The translations under genes and the position numbers were made by a program. A stretch of 64,000 nucleotides of DNA from Sphingomonadales bacterium (GTDB lineage: Bacteria; Pseudomonadota; Alphaproteobacteria; Sphingomonadales; Sphingomonadaceae), in the NCBI GenBank assembly GCA_027486895.1, contig JAIXOE010000010.1, forward strand, positions 58,831 to 122,830. Reading direction: 5' to 3'. Below, in pieces: positions 9,227 through 19,391 of the stretch. The number at the start of each line of letters is the position of its first letter. Positions within the stretch are counted from its first letter, which is position 1. The notes beneath the pieces are model-generated. The model saw only the letters and a list, made by a program, of their open reading frames with translations. It was not told the DNA's origin and did no database searches.

Positions 9227-10282
9227 TTGCCTACATCGAAAAAATTCTTGATTGGGCTTTTGCCCCTTGTTGCGCTTGCCAGTTGCGGTGAGAAATCTGA
9301 CAGCAAAAAGGCGGCAGTCGAAACGGCGCAGGTGGTCCGCGTCTTCACCGTGGAAAAGGAAAACCTGCAGCGCGAAATTAGCGCTGTTGGCACGGTGCGG
9401 TATCGGCGGGAAACACCGCTTGGTTTCACGACCCCCGGAAAGGTGGCGGTTGTTCGCTTTGAAGAAGGTGATTTCGTAAAGCGCGGGGCATTATTGTCCG
9501 CGCTCGATGCCACCAATGTAGCGGCTGATGTCAGCGTATCCGTCGCGGAAAGGGACCGCGCACGCGCCGAGTTTGACCGCGTTCGTTCGCTTTATGCCGA
9601 TGGCTGGATAACCAAAGCGCGTTTTGAGGCTGCAGAAGCTTCCGTAAAGGCTGCCGACGCCCGCGTTCGGCAGGCTGGCTTTGCGAGCAGCACAGCTCAA
9701 CTTTACGCGCCATCAAGTGGTGTTGTTTTGCAACGCAATGTCCAACCGGGTCAGGTCATCGCAGCTGGTACACCAGCCCTCATTCTGGGCGAAGCAGATG
9801 ACGGCTTCGTCTTCCGCGTCCCTATTGTTGATCGTGATGCGTCAAAATTACGCGTAGGTATGGCGGCAGACATTATGATTGAGTCAGCCGGCGACGCGCC
9901 TGTTTCAGCCACAATTTCGGAAATCGATGGACGCGCCAATGAAGCAACCGGCGCATTTACCGTGCAATTCCGGCTCCCATCGCGCTCAAACCTGCGTTCG
10001 GGCCAAATTGGCACGGCGAAGATTAAGCTACCTGCCTTGGACGGCGGCGACCTGTTACAGATCCCAGCAAGTGCGTTGTTCGGTGTGCGCACCGGCGAAG
10101 GCTTGGTGTATGTGGTGGGAAGCAACAATCGCGTCGAAACGCGCAATGTGGCGATTGAACGTGTCTCTGATAAATTCGTTACGGTGTCCGGTGGTATAAA
10201 GCCCGGTGAAAAAATCGTGACCTCGGGGTTAGAAAAACTGCGAACAGGATCGTCGGTTCGTATCATTGCGATGCAGCCTTAG
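9227..10282 (+). CDS. RND efflux periplasmic adaptor lipoprotein
   Basis: Membrane-fusion subunit of a tripartite RND pump. I choose the TTG start at 9227 because a strong Shine-Dalgarno (GGGGAGGG, 9216-9223) lies just before it. That start also puts a lipoprotein signal at the N-terminus (IGLLPLVALASC, with the Cys as lipidation site). An upstream ATG at 9092 would overlap the peptidase gene out of frame and has no such support. The body shows the barrel-sandwich hybrid halves (GKVAVVRFEEGDFVKRG and YAPSSGVVLQRNVQPGQVI) around a coiled-coil hairpin. The pump gene follows 3 bases later. Confidence 0.88.
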   Translation: MPTSKKFLIGLLPLVALASCGEKSDSKKAAVETAQVVRVFTVEKENLQREISAVGTVRYRRETPLGFTTPGKVAVVRFEEGDFVKRGALLSALDATNVAADVSVSVAERDRARAEFDRVRSLYADGWITKARFEAAEASVKAADARVRQAGFASSTAQLYAPSSGVVLQRNVQPGQVIAAGTPALILGEADDGFVFRVPIVDRDASKLRVGMAADIMIESAGDAPVSATISEIDGRANEATGAFTVQFRLPSRSNLRSGQIGTAKIKLPALDGGDLLQIPASALFGVRTGEGLVYVVGSNNRVETRNVAIERVSDKFVTVSGGIKPGEKIVTSGLEKLRTGSSVRIIAMQP

Positions 10283-10285
10283 CAC

Positions 10286-13200
10286 ATGCATATCGCAGAA
10301 ATTGCCATTCGCCGGTGGCAACTGACCTTAGTGCTTTTTACGCTGCTGTGCGCGCTGGGTTTCTCTGCATTCCAGCAAGTGCCGCGCGCTGTCGATCCGC
10401 ATTTTTCAATGCCTGTCGTCTCTATCGTTGCGTCACAACCGGGCGCTGACGCTGCGGAGATTGAGCAGACGATTACCAAGCCAATCGAAGAGTTGGTTCA
10501 GGGCTTGGAAGATGTCCAAAGCGTAAATTCGACAAGCAGTGATGGCAATGCGCTCATTCGGGCAGAATTTGACTGGTCTGGCGACCCAGATCAATATTTC
10601 AATGACACCGTCCGCGAAGTGACCGCGATCCGTAGCCAGCTTCCCGCTGATCTGCAAAGGCTACAGTTCGAGAAAATTCGAACGACGAACACATCCATTC
10701 TGCAAATCGCATTATTGAGCGAGACCGCCAGTTGGTATCGCATGGAAAAATATGCGCGGGACATCAGCGAGGCACTGGGGCGTTACAAGGAAGTGCGACA
10801 GGCCGATGTTTATGGGCTGCCTCAACCCGAAATAAGCGTTTCGATAAATTCAGGACGTTTGGCTGAGCTACGCATTCCGGCAAGCGCTGTTGTCGACGCA
10901 ATACGTCTTGCAGGTGCTGATGTTCCGGCAGGTGCAGTGACGAGCGGCGCACGCCGGTTCAATATTGAGGCTGGAGGCGCATTTCGTGACCTTGATAGAA
11001 TACGTAGTTTGCCCATCCGTTCCAATGATGGAACCTTATTGCGCGTTGGCGATGTTGCAGACATCAAAATGGGATCGGCGGAACAGCGCGTAAAAGTCAG
11101 CCACAACGGCCAACGCGGGGTGTTCATCACAGCAAACCAAAAACAGGGAACGGATGCGACCAAGCTTCGCAACCGGTTAGTGGAAGAGCTTGAGCTTCAG
11201 AAAAAGCTGCTGCCGCCAGATATAAAAGCTGTCGTTCAGTTTGATCAGAGCCGCGATATTCGCAAGCGCCTGCGCGAACTTGCGCGCGACTTCACCCTGG
11301 CGCTGTTTTTGGTACTCATCACGCTGCTACCCTTGGGCTGGCGCGCGTCGGTGATTGTGATGATATCGATACCCCTGTCAGTTGCTTCCGGTCTGCTGGC
11401 GATTTCGGCTTATGGATTTAACCTTAGCCAACTTGTTGTCGCGGGCTTCATTCTGACGCTTGGTTTGTTGGTAGATGACTCCATCGTCGTTGTCGAAAAC
11501 ATCGCCCGGCATCTCCGGATGGGCAAAGGCAGGAATGAAGCTGCGATTGATGGCACCAAAGAAATCACGATGGCTGTCTTAGGCTCAACGGGTGTTTTGG
11601 TGTTCGCGTTCCTTCCGCTGTTCTTCTTGCCGGAGGGGGCAGGCAAATTCACGCAGAGCTTCATCGGCACAATCGTGGCGACGATTACCGCCTCGATGAT
11701 CGTATCGCTCACGATTGTCCCTTTCCTCGCCAGTCGGATTTTGAAGCGTGAAGAACATGAGGGCGGCAACCCGATCCTTCAGTGGTTGATGCTGAAGATC
11801 GACAGATTTTACCACCCGCTGCTGCATTGGGCGCTGGATCGGCCGAGGCGTTCGGTGTGGGGTGCCCTTGCGGTCACTTGCGCTGCGTTTTTGCTCATTC
11901 CGTTACTTGGTTTCAGCCTGTTTCCCAATGCAGACACATCCTATTTTCGTGTCACGGTTGAGTCTGAGCAAGGTGCAAGCATTGCGGAAACGGGTCGCAT
12001 CGTTCGGCAGGTATCAGAGATTTTGAAGACTGAGCCCGCCATCAAAGTTCGGGCGGAAAATGTCGGGGCATATAATCCGCCTGTATTTTACAATGTTTTC
12101 CAGCGCGGCGAAAACCCCACACATGGCGAAGTATTGGCGATCATGGATGATTGGGAAGGATCCAAGTCCCGGGCGATGATTGACAGGCTGCGCAAGAAAT
12201 TTGACGAGATATCTGGCGCCCGCATCAAGCTGGTGTTGTTCCAAAATGGTGCCCCATTAAATGCCCCCATCGAATTTCGCGTTTATGGGCCCGACCAAGA
12301 TGAGTTGCGACGTGTTGCTGCCAAAATGGAATTGGCTTTGCGCGAAACGCCTGGTGCGAGAGACGTAAACAATCCAGTCGCATTTGACCGGATCGACCTT
12401 GATGTAAGGGTTGATGACGCAAAAGCGGCTCTTCTTGATGTCCCCGCAGGTGCAGCGCGCCGCGCGATCCGACTTGCCATCAGCGGTGAGCGCGCCGGCA
12501 CATTCCGCGATGAGGAGGGCGATAGTTACCCCATCATCGTACGGCACCCACTTTCCGACACCCAGCCGATATCGGCGCTGGAATCGATCTATGTGTCCAA
12601 CAGAAGCGGACAGGCCGTGTCCTTGGCGGAAATTTCCAATCCGACGTTGGAATCAACACCAGCCGCAATCTACCGATACAATCTGCAACGTAACGTCAGC
12701 GTTACAGCACAGGTCTCCGACGGTGCGATCATTTCAAAGGTGAACTTGGACGCGCAAGAGAAGATGGACGCCATCCCGCTCAAGCCGGGATATAGTATCG
12801 CGGTTGGTGGCGAGGCGGAAAAAATCAACGAAACATTCGCTGGTTTCGGACCAGTTGTCATGGTCGCTCTTTTTAGCATTTTCGCCATTCTTGTTGCCGA
12901 ATTTGGCCGGTTCAAAGAGGCACTGGTTGTCGCGGGCGTCATACCGTTGGGCACTTTTGGCGGCCTCATCGCGCTTGTCGTTACCGGCAACAATCTTTCG
13001 TTTTTGGCAGTGATTGGTTTTATCGCCCTCATCGGAATCGAGATTAAGAATTCGATCCTGCTTGTCGATTTCACCAGCCAGTTGCGCGCCAGCGGCTACG
13101 CCTTGCGTGAAGCCATTGAAAAGGCTGGAGAGGTTCGTTTCTTGCCAGTGTTACTGACATCGGTAACGGCCATTGGCGGACTTATGCCACTCGCGCTTTT

Positions 13201-13354
13201 TGGCGGCAGTCTTTATGGGCCGCTGGCAATCGTGTTGATCGGGGGGTTGATTTCCTCGACTTTGCTATCACGTATTGTCACACCAGCGATGTATCTGCTG
13301 GTCGTACGCGGGGATGTCGCGAAGGCGCCAGACACCATTCAAATTCAAGGATAA
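10286..13354 (+). CDS. RND efflux transporter permease
   Basis: A 1022-residue inner-membrane proton antiporter of the AcrB/HAE1-like superfamily. It has the usual 12-helix plan with two large periplasmic loops. The proton-relay Asp pair is in GLLVDDSIVVVENI near residue 395, and a second family signature, GFIALIGIEIKNSILLVDF, lies near 910. The gene directly follows its adaptor. No outer-membrane factor is encoded nearby, so a TolC-like channel must come from elsewhere. The substrate is not predictable. A short form of the C-terminal tail ends at KDKH-coding DNA before msrA. Confidence 0.93.
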   Translation: MHIAEIAIRRWQLTLVLFTLLCALGFSAFQQVPRAVDPHFSMPVVSIVASQPGADAAEIEQTITKPIEELVQGLEDVQSVNSTSSDGNALIRAEFDWSGDPDQYFNDTVREVTAIRSQLPADLQRLQFEKIRTTNTSILQIALLSETASWYRMEKYARDISEALGRYKEVRQADVYGLPQPEISVSINSGRLAELRIPASAVVDAIRLAGADVPAGAVTSGARRFNIEAGGAFRDLDRIRSLPIRSNDGTLLRVGDVADIKMGSAEQRVKVSHNGQRGVFITANQKQGTDATKLRNRLVEELELQKKLLPPDIKAVVQFDQSRDIRKRLRELARDFTLALFLVLITLLPLGWRASVIVMISIPLSVASGLLAISAYGFNLSQLVVAGFILTLGLLVDDSIVVVENIARHLRMGKGRNEAAIDGTKEITMAVLGSTGVLVFAFLPLFFLPEGAGKFTQSFIGTIVATITASMIVSLTIVPFLASRILKREEHEGGNPILQWLMLKIDRFYHPLLHWALDRPRRSVWGALAVTCAAFLLIPLLGFSLFPNADTSYFRVTVESEQGASIAETGRIVRQVSEILKTEPAIKVRAENVGAYNPPVFYNVFQRGENPTHGEVLAIMDDWEGSKSRAMIDRLRKKFDEISGARIKLVLFQNGAPLNAPIEFRVYGPDQDELRRVAAKMELALRETPGARDVNNPVAFDRIDLDVRVDDAKAALLDVPAGAARRAIRLAISGERAGTFRDEEGDSYPIIVRHPLSDTQPISALESIYVSNRSGQAVSLAEISNPTLESTPAAIYRYNLQRNVSVTAQVSDGAIISKVNLDAQEKMDAIPLKPGYSIAVGGEAEKINETFAGFGPVVMVALFSIFAILVAEFGRFKEALVVAGVIPLGTFGGLIALVVTGNNLSFLAVIGFIALIGIEIKNSILLVDFTSQLRASGYALREAIEKAGEVRFLPVLLTSVTAIGGLMPLALFGGSLYGPLAIVLIGGLISSTLLSRIVTPAMYLLVVRGDVAKAPDTIQIQG

Positions 13355-13358
13355 GCAC

Positions 13359-13898
13359 ATGTCACATGATGAAGCGATTTTCGCCGGCGGTTGTTTCTGG
13401 TGCACTGAAGCTGTTTTTGGGCAGTTGTCCGGTGTAAGCAGCGTTCAAAGCGGATATATTGGCGGGAATACGGTCGACCCAACCTATAAAGACGTGTGTG
13501 GCGGTAACACTGGGCATGCAGAAGCCATCCGCATTGCGTTCGATGCTGAAGTCATCAGCTATGCCGATTTGCTAGAAATATTTTTTGCCACGCATGATCC
13601 GACGCAATTGAACCGTCAGGGGAATGACGTTGGAACGCAATATCGTTCGGCAATTTTCCCGTTGAACGATGATCAACGCGCTGCCGCTGAAGCAGGCATT
13701 ACGAAAGCCGCAGCGGACTGGCCCGCACCAATCGTGACCACGATCGAAGGCCCTGCCACTTGGTATCCTGCCGAAGATTATCATCAGGAATATTGGGAAG
13801 GCGAAGGTCAACGCAATCCCTATTGCCTGGCCGTCATTCCGCCGAAGCTTGCCAAGCTGAAAAAGGGATTTGCCGAACGGCTCACCGACTTAGCGTAG
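13359..13898 (+). CDS. msrA: peptide-methionine (S)-S-oxide reductase
   Basis: Repairs methionine-S-sulfoxide in proteins. The start at 13359 (MSHDEAIF) gives 179 residues and places the catalytic motif GGCFWC at residues 10-15, as usual. Other family marks are GNTGHAEAIRI near 48, VGTQYRSAIF near 86 and the C-terminal DYHQEYW near 143. The ORF can be opened further upstream, but that would overlap the RND gene and has no start support. Four bases separate it from the pump stop, so read-through expression is likely. Confidence 0.95.
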   Translation: MSHDEAIFAGGCFWCTEAVFGQLSGVSSVQSGYIGGNTVDPTYKDVCGGNTGHAEAIRIAFDAEVISYADLLEIFFATHDPTQLNRQGNDVGTQYRSAIFPLNDDQRAAAEAGITKAAADWPAPIVTTIEGPATWYPAEDYHQEYWEGEGQRNPYCLAVIPPKLAKLKKGFAERLTDLA

Positions 13899-13929
13899 AC
13901 ATTAGCGGTTGGCACGCTAAGCATAAGAC

Positions 13930-14799
13930 ATGACACATAAACCTGTTCGAAAAGCTGTGTTTCCCGTTGCTGGACTCGGCACCCGTTTTTTGCCGGCTAC
14001 TAAGGCCATCCCGAAAGAAATGCTGCCGATCGTCGACAGCCCGCTTATCCAATATGCTGTCGATGAGGCGCGTGAAGCCGGCATCGAGCAAATGATCTTC
14101 GTTACAGGCCGCGGGAAAAGCGCGATTGAAGACCATTTTGACATCGCGTTTGAACTCGAACACACAATGGCGGCGCGTGACAAAGACACATCGGTTCTGG
14201 CGAGCTCACGGCTGACACCCGGCAATTGCGTTTATGTCCGGCAACAGGAACCCTTGGGGCTTGGGCATGCAATCTGGTGTGCGCGCGACATCATTGGCGA
14301 TGAGCCCTTCGCGATATTCTTGCCCGATGAGTTTATGCATGGATCGCCTGGATGCATGAAGCAGATGGTCGACGCCTATCAGAACATTGGTGGCAACGTT
14401 ATCAGCGTGCTTGAAGTGCCCCGCCATGCGGTATCAAGCTATGGCGTAATTGCACCCGGCGAGGCACGCGGCGCGATTACAGAGGTACTCGGCCTTGTTG
14501 AAAAGCCGAAGGTCGAAGACGCGCCATCAAACCTGATCGTATCGGGCCGCTATATCCTTCAGCCTGAAGTAATGCATATTCTGGAAAGCCACGAAAAAGG
14601 CGCTGGCGGCGAGATCCAGTTGACCGATGCCATGGCACAGATGCTGGGTAAGCAGCCTTTCCATGCAGTCACATTTGATGGAAACCGCTATGACTGCGGG
14701 TCAAAAGTGGGGTATATCGAAGCGAATTTGGCGGTAGCGCTTCAAAGACCAGACATGGCGGACGAAGTTCGCGCCATTGCGGTCAATTTATTGAAATAG
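13930..14799 (+). CDS. galU: UTP-glucose-1-phosphate uridylyltransferase
   Basis: Makes UDP-glucose from UTP and glucose-1-phosphate for cell-envelope and exopolysaccharide synthesis. At 289 residues it has the standard length. Signatures are AGLGTRFLPATKAIPKEM (nucleotide binding) at residues 15-32, FVTGRGKSAIEDHFD near 58, and GEIQLTDAM near 228. The product is cytoplasmic. The gene stands 31 bases after msrA and 31 before a lipoprotein gene. Confidence 0.95.
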   Translation: MTHKPVRKAVFPVAGLGTRFLPATKAIPKEMLPIVDSPLIQYAVDEAREAGIEQMIFVTGRGKSAIEDHFDIAFELEHTMAARDKDTSVLASSRLTPGNCVYVRQQEPLGLGHAIWCARDIIGDEPFAIFLPDEFMHGSPGCMKQMVDAYQNIGGNVISVLEVPRHAVSSYGVIAPGEARGAITEVLGLVEKPKVEDAPSNLIVSGRYILQPEVMHILESHEKGAGGEIQLTDAMAQMLGKQPFHAVTFDGNRYDCGSKVGYIEANLAVALQRPDMADEVRAIAVNLLK

Positions 14800-14830
14800 G
14801 CCTGTTGCGCGAAATATTGGGGATTTCGAG

Positions 14831-15136
14831 ATGCGTTTGATAGTTTCAGCTTTGCTGTTCGTGCTCCTTCAAGGATGCGTAGCCTCGATTGTGTCAGACG
14901 TAGTCACAGCACCGATAAAGGTCGTTTCGAAGACTGCGGATGTTTTGACCACCAGCCAATCAGAAACCGATGAAAAACGCGGGCGCGAGCTGCGCAAGCG
15001 TGAGGAAGCACTGGGTAAGCTTGCCCGTCAACGCGACAAAGCCCGCGAACGCTGCGCCGACGGGAATAAAGACGCCTGCGAAAAGGCTGCGGACCTGAAC
15101 GATCAGATTGAACAGGAACAGGATCGCGCACTGTAA
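14831..15136 (+). CDS. small lipoprotein with coiled-coil tail (DUF6726-like)
   Basis: A 101-residue protein with a lipoprotein signal (LIVSALLFVLLQGC, Cys16 as lipidation site), a short Val/Ser-rich stretch and a strongly charged helix with heptad-like spacing (KRGRELRKREEALGKLARQR). It ends EQEQDRAL. I associate the layout with small sphingomonad lipoproteins of the DUF6726 type, from memory. Its role is unknown; the charged helix suggests a periplasmic scaffold or spacer. Confidence 0.7.
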   Translation: MRLIVSALLFVLLQGCVASIVSDVVTAPIKVVSKTADVLTTSQSETDEKRGRELRKREEALGKLARQRDKARERCADGNKDACEKAADLNDQIEQEQDRAL

Positions 15137-15315
15137 GCGCTTTTGTCTGCCAACCGGCAATTACTGTCGACAAACGGCTGATTTGAATGAAAATTTTGTA
15201 TCTCGTCGATTGCCAGCCTTTTTGGTCGAATGCAGCTTTCGCCCGAGAGATGCTGACTGTTAAGGCGCCCACATAAACCGATGGGGAAAACACCTGCGGT
15301 TGTGGTGGAGGGTTA

Positions 15316-17430
15316 ATGCGCGTGTTTGAAATACGTTCGGCACTGTTGGCGACGGCTATGGCTGTGATGACTGTCCCGTCTCAAGCTGTTGCCAACGATA
15401 GCAGCGCAAATGCAGATGCCCCGCCAGTGCGGGCGGGCAGCCGCCAGTTTTCGCCAGATTTTTTTACCACCTATGCCCCAGTCACGGCGTTAGACATGGT
15501 TAAGCGCATCCCCGGATTTTCGATTAGTGAAGGCGAAGGGCGTCGAGGCTTTGGTGAAAACGCCGGCAATGTCCTTATCGATGGAGACCGGCCGTCTACG
15601 AAGTCTGATGACATATTTACGACCCTGTCGCGGATTCCGGCAAGTCAGGTCGAATATATCGAGCTGTCAGAGCAGGCAGGTGCGGACACCGAAACGCAGG
15701 GGCAGGGACAAGTCATCAACATCGTCCGCAAACGGACTGCAAAGGTCAACGGCACCTATGAAGGGACGATTGTCGCAGGGACGCGCTATGGTTTCCAGCC
15801 TTCGATCAACGCATCGGCAACGTTGCGGCGGGGCGACACAAGTTATGAGATGAACGTCTCGTCCTACTCAGAACGGGTTTATGGATTTGGTCCTGAAGAT
15901 TTTAAGACCGGCTCGGCTGCGTTACTTGAGCGCCGCTTTTACACAGGAAAAGGTGGGCATGATCAAGCTGCCCTTGGCGGCGCCATCAAAACCAAATTGG
16001 GAGACGCGAAGGTAAACCTCAATGGGCAGGTACGTTGGAGCGACAGCTTTGACATTCGTCAGGCGGATTATTTCAACCGCTCCGGTGTGGATACCGGCGA
16101 TGAGCTTCTGCTGCGCGGAGGACCAGTCAACGACATCAATTATGAAGTCGGCGGTGACGTTGAGTTTTCCGGTTTGCCCGAGACAAACACGAAGATCGTA
16201 GTGCTCTATCAATCAGGCCGGGAAAGCAGCAACAGCAGTATCGAGACCACCCGCGTCGGCCAGCCTGTGACTTTGTTTGAAACGTTTAGCAGGAACAAGC
16301 CTACCGAAGCTGTGGTGCGCATGCAAAACGACTGGAGGGGATTAGGTAGACACGCCGTTCAGTTCGGCGCTGAGGTCGCTTACAACCGCCTTGACGCGCG
16401 TTTCAGCGTTGCCAATTCGGTCGCCGGTGCGGTGACGAGTTTCCCGGCGTCGAATGTCCTTGTTCAAGAAACCCGGTTTGAGCCTTTTGTCAGTGACGTA
16501 TGGACGCTTGGACCATCGTGTACCGTCGAAGCAGGTGCCATTGCGGAGTTTTCGAAGCTCACCTTGTCCGGCGATAGTAAGGCCGAACGAAGCTTTAAAT
16601 TTATCAAACCCCGCGCAATTGCGACTTGGACGATTGATCCGCAAACGACGTTGGAACTGCGTGCTGAGCGTCAAGTCGCACAGCTAGACTTCAACGAATT
16701 TGCGACTTCAGTCGATGTGACTGTTGGTAATCAGGTTGACGCCGGCAACGCGGACCTCGTTCCCGAAAAAACCAATAGTTTCTCGGGGCTAATCCGTCAC
16801 AAGTTTTTGGAACGTGGAAGCGTTCAGCTCCGTGGTGATTATCAGATGGTCAACGATACCCAAGACCTTGTACCCATCACCATCCGGGATACGAATGGAA
16901 ACATTACCGCACAATTTGATGGCACCGGAAATATCGGCAAAAGCAAGCGATGGAATGCCGAGCTGGAGATAACATTGCCACTGGACTGGCTGACGAAGCC
17001 CGTCGGTATCGCGGGGGTTGAGGTGAAATATATTGGCCATTATCACGGCAGCAAAGTAACCGATCCCCTGACGGGCCTGAACCGCCGTATGTCCAACCGT
17101 CCGTTGTGGCACCAGCAATGGGATATCCGTTATGATCTGGCCGATCTTGGCCTTGTCTATGGCGCGTCCTTCAGTGTGCAGGAAGCCAACTACGCTTACT
17201 TCTTCAACGAGATTAGGCGTCAGCGCGAAGGTACAAGGTCAACAATATTCATCGAATATACCAAGTTCAGCCTTGGAACACTCCGTTTCGAGGTGACCGA
17301 TATGGCAGGTTTCCACCGTGACCGGTTTATCTATGCCGGAACGCGGGCATCTGGAAGCCTTGATCAGATTGTTAACCGCAAGCGCAGCCTTGACCCGCTG
17401 CTTCAATTGACGTTGTCCGGGAAATTCTGA
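15316..17430 (+). CDS. TonB-dependent outer-membrane receptor
   Basis: A 704-residue receptor with a signal peptide ending near AVA-N, a plug domain at about residues 45-150 (TALDMVKRIPGFSI, GNVLIDGDRPSTKSDD, VEYIELSEQAGADTETQGQG), and a C-terminal beta-barrel that ends LTLSGKF with the terminal Phe typical of outer-membrane proteins. No clear TonB box is visible between the signal peptide and the plug. The ligand is unknown. A Shine-Dalgarno (GGAGGG) precedes the start. The gene converges with the MacB-like operon, whose last stop follows directly. Confidence 0.88.
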   Translation: MRVFEIRSALLATAMAVMTVPSQAVANDSSANADAPPVRAGSRQFSPDFFTTYAPVTALDMVKRIPGFSISEGEGRRGFGENAGNVLIDGDRPSTKSDDIFTTLSRIPASQVEYIELSEQAGADTETQGQGQVINIVRKRTAKVNGTYEGTIVAGTRYGFQPSINASATLRRGDTSYEMNVSSYSERVYGFGPEDFKTGSAALLERRFYTGKGGHDQAALGGAIKTKLGDAKVNLNGQVRWSDSFDIRQADYFNRSGVDTGDELLLRGGPVNDINYEVGGDVEFSGLPETNTKIVVLYQSGRESSNSSIETTRVGQPVTLFETFSRNKPTEAVVRMQNDWRGLGRHAVQFGAEVAYNRLDARFSVANSVAGAVTSFPASNVLVQETRFEPFVSDVWTLGPSCTVEAGAIAEFSKLTLSGDSKAERSFKFIKPRAIATWTIDPQTTLELRAERQVAQLDFNEFATSVDVTVGNQVDAGNADLVPEKTNSFSGLIRHKFLERGSVQLRGDYQMVNDTQDLVPITIRDTNGNITAQFDGTGNIGKSKRWNAELEITLPLDWLTKPVGIAGVEVKYIGHYHGSKVTDPLTGLNRRMSNRPLWHQQWDIRYDLADLGLVYGASFSVQEANYAYFFNEIRRQREGTRSTIFIEYTKFSLGTLRFEVTDMAGFHRDRFIYAGTRASGSLDQIVNRKRSLDPLLQLTLSGKF

Positions 17431-18681
17431 CTATTCGCTGCGCAGCGCTTCAATCGGCGAAAGGCGTGATGCCCGGATGGCGGGATAGCCGCCAAACAAT
17501 ATGCCGATAACTGCTGAAAACGCGACGGACATTAATGCCGTGTCCAACCCGACCGGGGCGGGAAAATCGGCCACTTTCTGAAAAATGGCTGCGGCGACGA
17601 CTGCCAATGTCAGGCCGATAGCACCCCCGATGACGCACAACACAGCGGCCTCAACGAGGAACTGGTTTCTGATGTCGCTGCGCTTTGCACCCAATGCCAT
17701 GCGAAGCCCGATTTCGCGCGTGCGCTCGGTAACGCTGACCAGCATGATATTCATGATGCCGATTCCGCCCACCAGCAACGAGATTGAGGCAATAGCAACC
17801 AAAACGGCTTGGAAAATCTGGGTCACTTGACCGGTCGTTTCGGCAATTTCAGTCGTCGTGCGAACAGTGAACGGATTAATCCTGCCTTTGGGCACACGAT
17901 AGCGGTCCCGCAACATGCGCTTGATTTCTTGCTGGCCCGCAAGGAGTGCATCCTCGTCCTCAAAACCCACGAAAAGCAAGGTCACATCATCAGGGCCTTG
18001 CATGGCCGTGGTCTGCAGTCGCTGGCGCAGCGTCGTGATGGGCACTACAATCTGGTCATCATTGTCGTTACCCAGATTGCTGCCCTTGCTCTCGAGCAAC
18101 CCTATCACCTTAAAGGGAACGCGGTTGATGCGTACGGTTTCACCGACAGGATTAGCGTCAGCAAACAACTTGTCTGACACCGTCTGTCCTATCACCACAA
18201 CACGTGCTGCCGCGCCAACATCTCCATCGGTCAGGAAACGGCCTTCGGATGCGGTGATGTTGGACACAACGCCATATTCAGGCGTCGCGCCAGTCGCTTG
18301 CGTGGTGGCGCTACGGCCTGGCGTAACCAGTTGCACGCTGCTTCGGATTTGTGGGGCGACTGCACTAACGCCGGATACCTGACGCAAAATAGCGCGACCA
18401 TCGCGCTCGGTCAGGCGGCCGCGGTCCGATGAGCGCGGCGGACCGCTGCCGCTGTCAGGTTGCGGCACGACGATGGCCATATTGGAACCGAGCGTTGCGA
18501 TCTGCTGCGTTACCGAAACCTGCGCGCCATTGCCCACCGCTACCGCCAAAATCACCGAGAATACCCCGATCATCACGCCAAGCGTGGTGAGTATGGAACG
18601 CATCAGATTGGTGCGCAGCGCTGTCATCGCAATGGCAATATTGACGCCCCAGCCAGCAATCGAGTTTAGCAGGTTGTTCAT
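17431..18681 (-). CDS. ABC transporter permease, MacB/FtsX-like
   Basis: A 416-residue permease with the MacB topology: one N-terminal helix (about 15-40), a large periplasmic domain (about 45-285) and three C-terminal helices (about 290-405). The C-terminal core has GGIGIMNIMLVSVTERTREI near 299, the family hallmark. It carries no ATPase domain; that is the separate gene just upstream (4-base overlap). The set of adaptor, ATPase and permease is a MacAB-type exporter for macrolide-like compounds, peptides or lipids; the cargo is not readable from sequence. Confidence 0.92.
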   Translation of the reverse strand: MNNLLNSIAGWGVNIAIAMTALRTNLMRSILTTLGVMIGVFSVILAVAVGNGAQVSVTQQIATLGSNMAIVVPQPDSGSGPPRSSDRGRLTERDGRAILRQVSGVSAVAPQIRSSVQLVTPGRSATTQATGATPEYGVVSNITASEGRFLTDGDVGAAARVVVIGQTVSDKLFADANPVGETVRINRVPFKVIGLLESKGSNLGNDNDDQIVVPITTLRQRLQTTAMQGPDDVTLLFVGFEDEDALLAGQQEIKRMLRDRYRVPKGRINPFTVRTTTEIAETTGQVTQIFQAVLVAIASISLLVGGIGIMNIMLVSVTERTREIGLRMALGAKRSDIRNQFLVEAAVLCVIGGAIGLTLAVVAAAIFQKVADFPAPVGLDTALMSVAFSAVIGILFGGYPAIRASRLSPIEALRSE

Positions 18682-19391
18682 CCGGCAACCGCGCGGCGAC
18701 GCGATTTTACCGCCGCATCTTCGATGACTTGCCCGTCACGAAAAACGATACGCCGCTCGGCATATTCCGCAATGTCAGGCTCATGCGTGACAACGATGAG
18801 TGTTATGCCTTCGTCGTTGAGCTTCTGAAAAAGGCCCATGATATCCAGCGATGTCTGGGTATCGAGCGCGCCTGTTGGTTCGTCAGCGAGCAACATGAGC
18901 GGGTCTGTGACGAGGGCGCGGGCGATGGCCACACGCTGCTGCTGGCCACCCGACAGTTTGGCGGGCGTGTTTTGCAGGCGGTTGCCAAGTCCCATCGCCT
19001 CCAGCTTCGCCTGAGCCCGTTCGCGGCGTTCTGTGTAGCCAAGGCCAGCGTAAATCAGCGGCACCGCGACATTGTCCAGCGCGCTGGTGCGGGCAAGCAG
19101 GTTGAACTGCTGAAACACAAAGCCGATTTTGCGGTTGCGGATTTCCGCCAACTCGTCGCTGTCCAATGTTTTTGTGTCGATACCGTCGAGTAACAAAGTG
19201 CCCGATGTCGGTATATCGAGGCAGCCGATCATGTTCATGAACGTTGATTTGCCGGAACCGCTGGCACCCATAATCGCAACGAACTCGCCACGCTTTATAG
19301 TCAGCGAAACGCCGTTGACTGCGTGCAGCACTTCACCGCCGATCACATAATCTTTTACCAGATCATGCGTTTCAAGAAGCGGCGCTGTCAT
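18678..19391 (-). CDS. ABC transporter ATP-binding protein (MacB/LolD-like)
   Basis: A 237-residue ATPase with Walker [10 protein letters not shown] near residue 42, Q-loop [11 protein letters not shown] near 91, signature [15 protein letters not shown] near 144 and Walker [14 protein letters not shown] near 163. This is the MacB/LolD/FtsE subfamily. Its start overlaps the 3' end of the adaptor gene by 20 bases, and its end overlaps the permease start by 4, so the three genes form one translationally coupled operon. Confidence 0.94.
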   Translation of the reverse strand: MTAPLLETHDLVKDYVIGGEVLHAVNGVSLTIKRGEFVAIMGASGSGKSTFMNMIGCLDIPTSGTLLLDGIDTKTLDSDELAEIRNRKIGFVFQQFNLLARTSALDNVAVPLIYAGLGYTERRERAQAKLEAMGLGNRLQNTPAKLSGGQQQRVAIARALVTDPLMLLADEPTGALDTQTSLDIMGLFQKLNDEGITLIVVTHEPDIAEYAERRIVFRDGQVIEDAAVKSRRRAVAG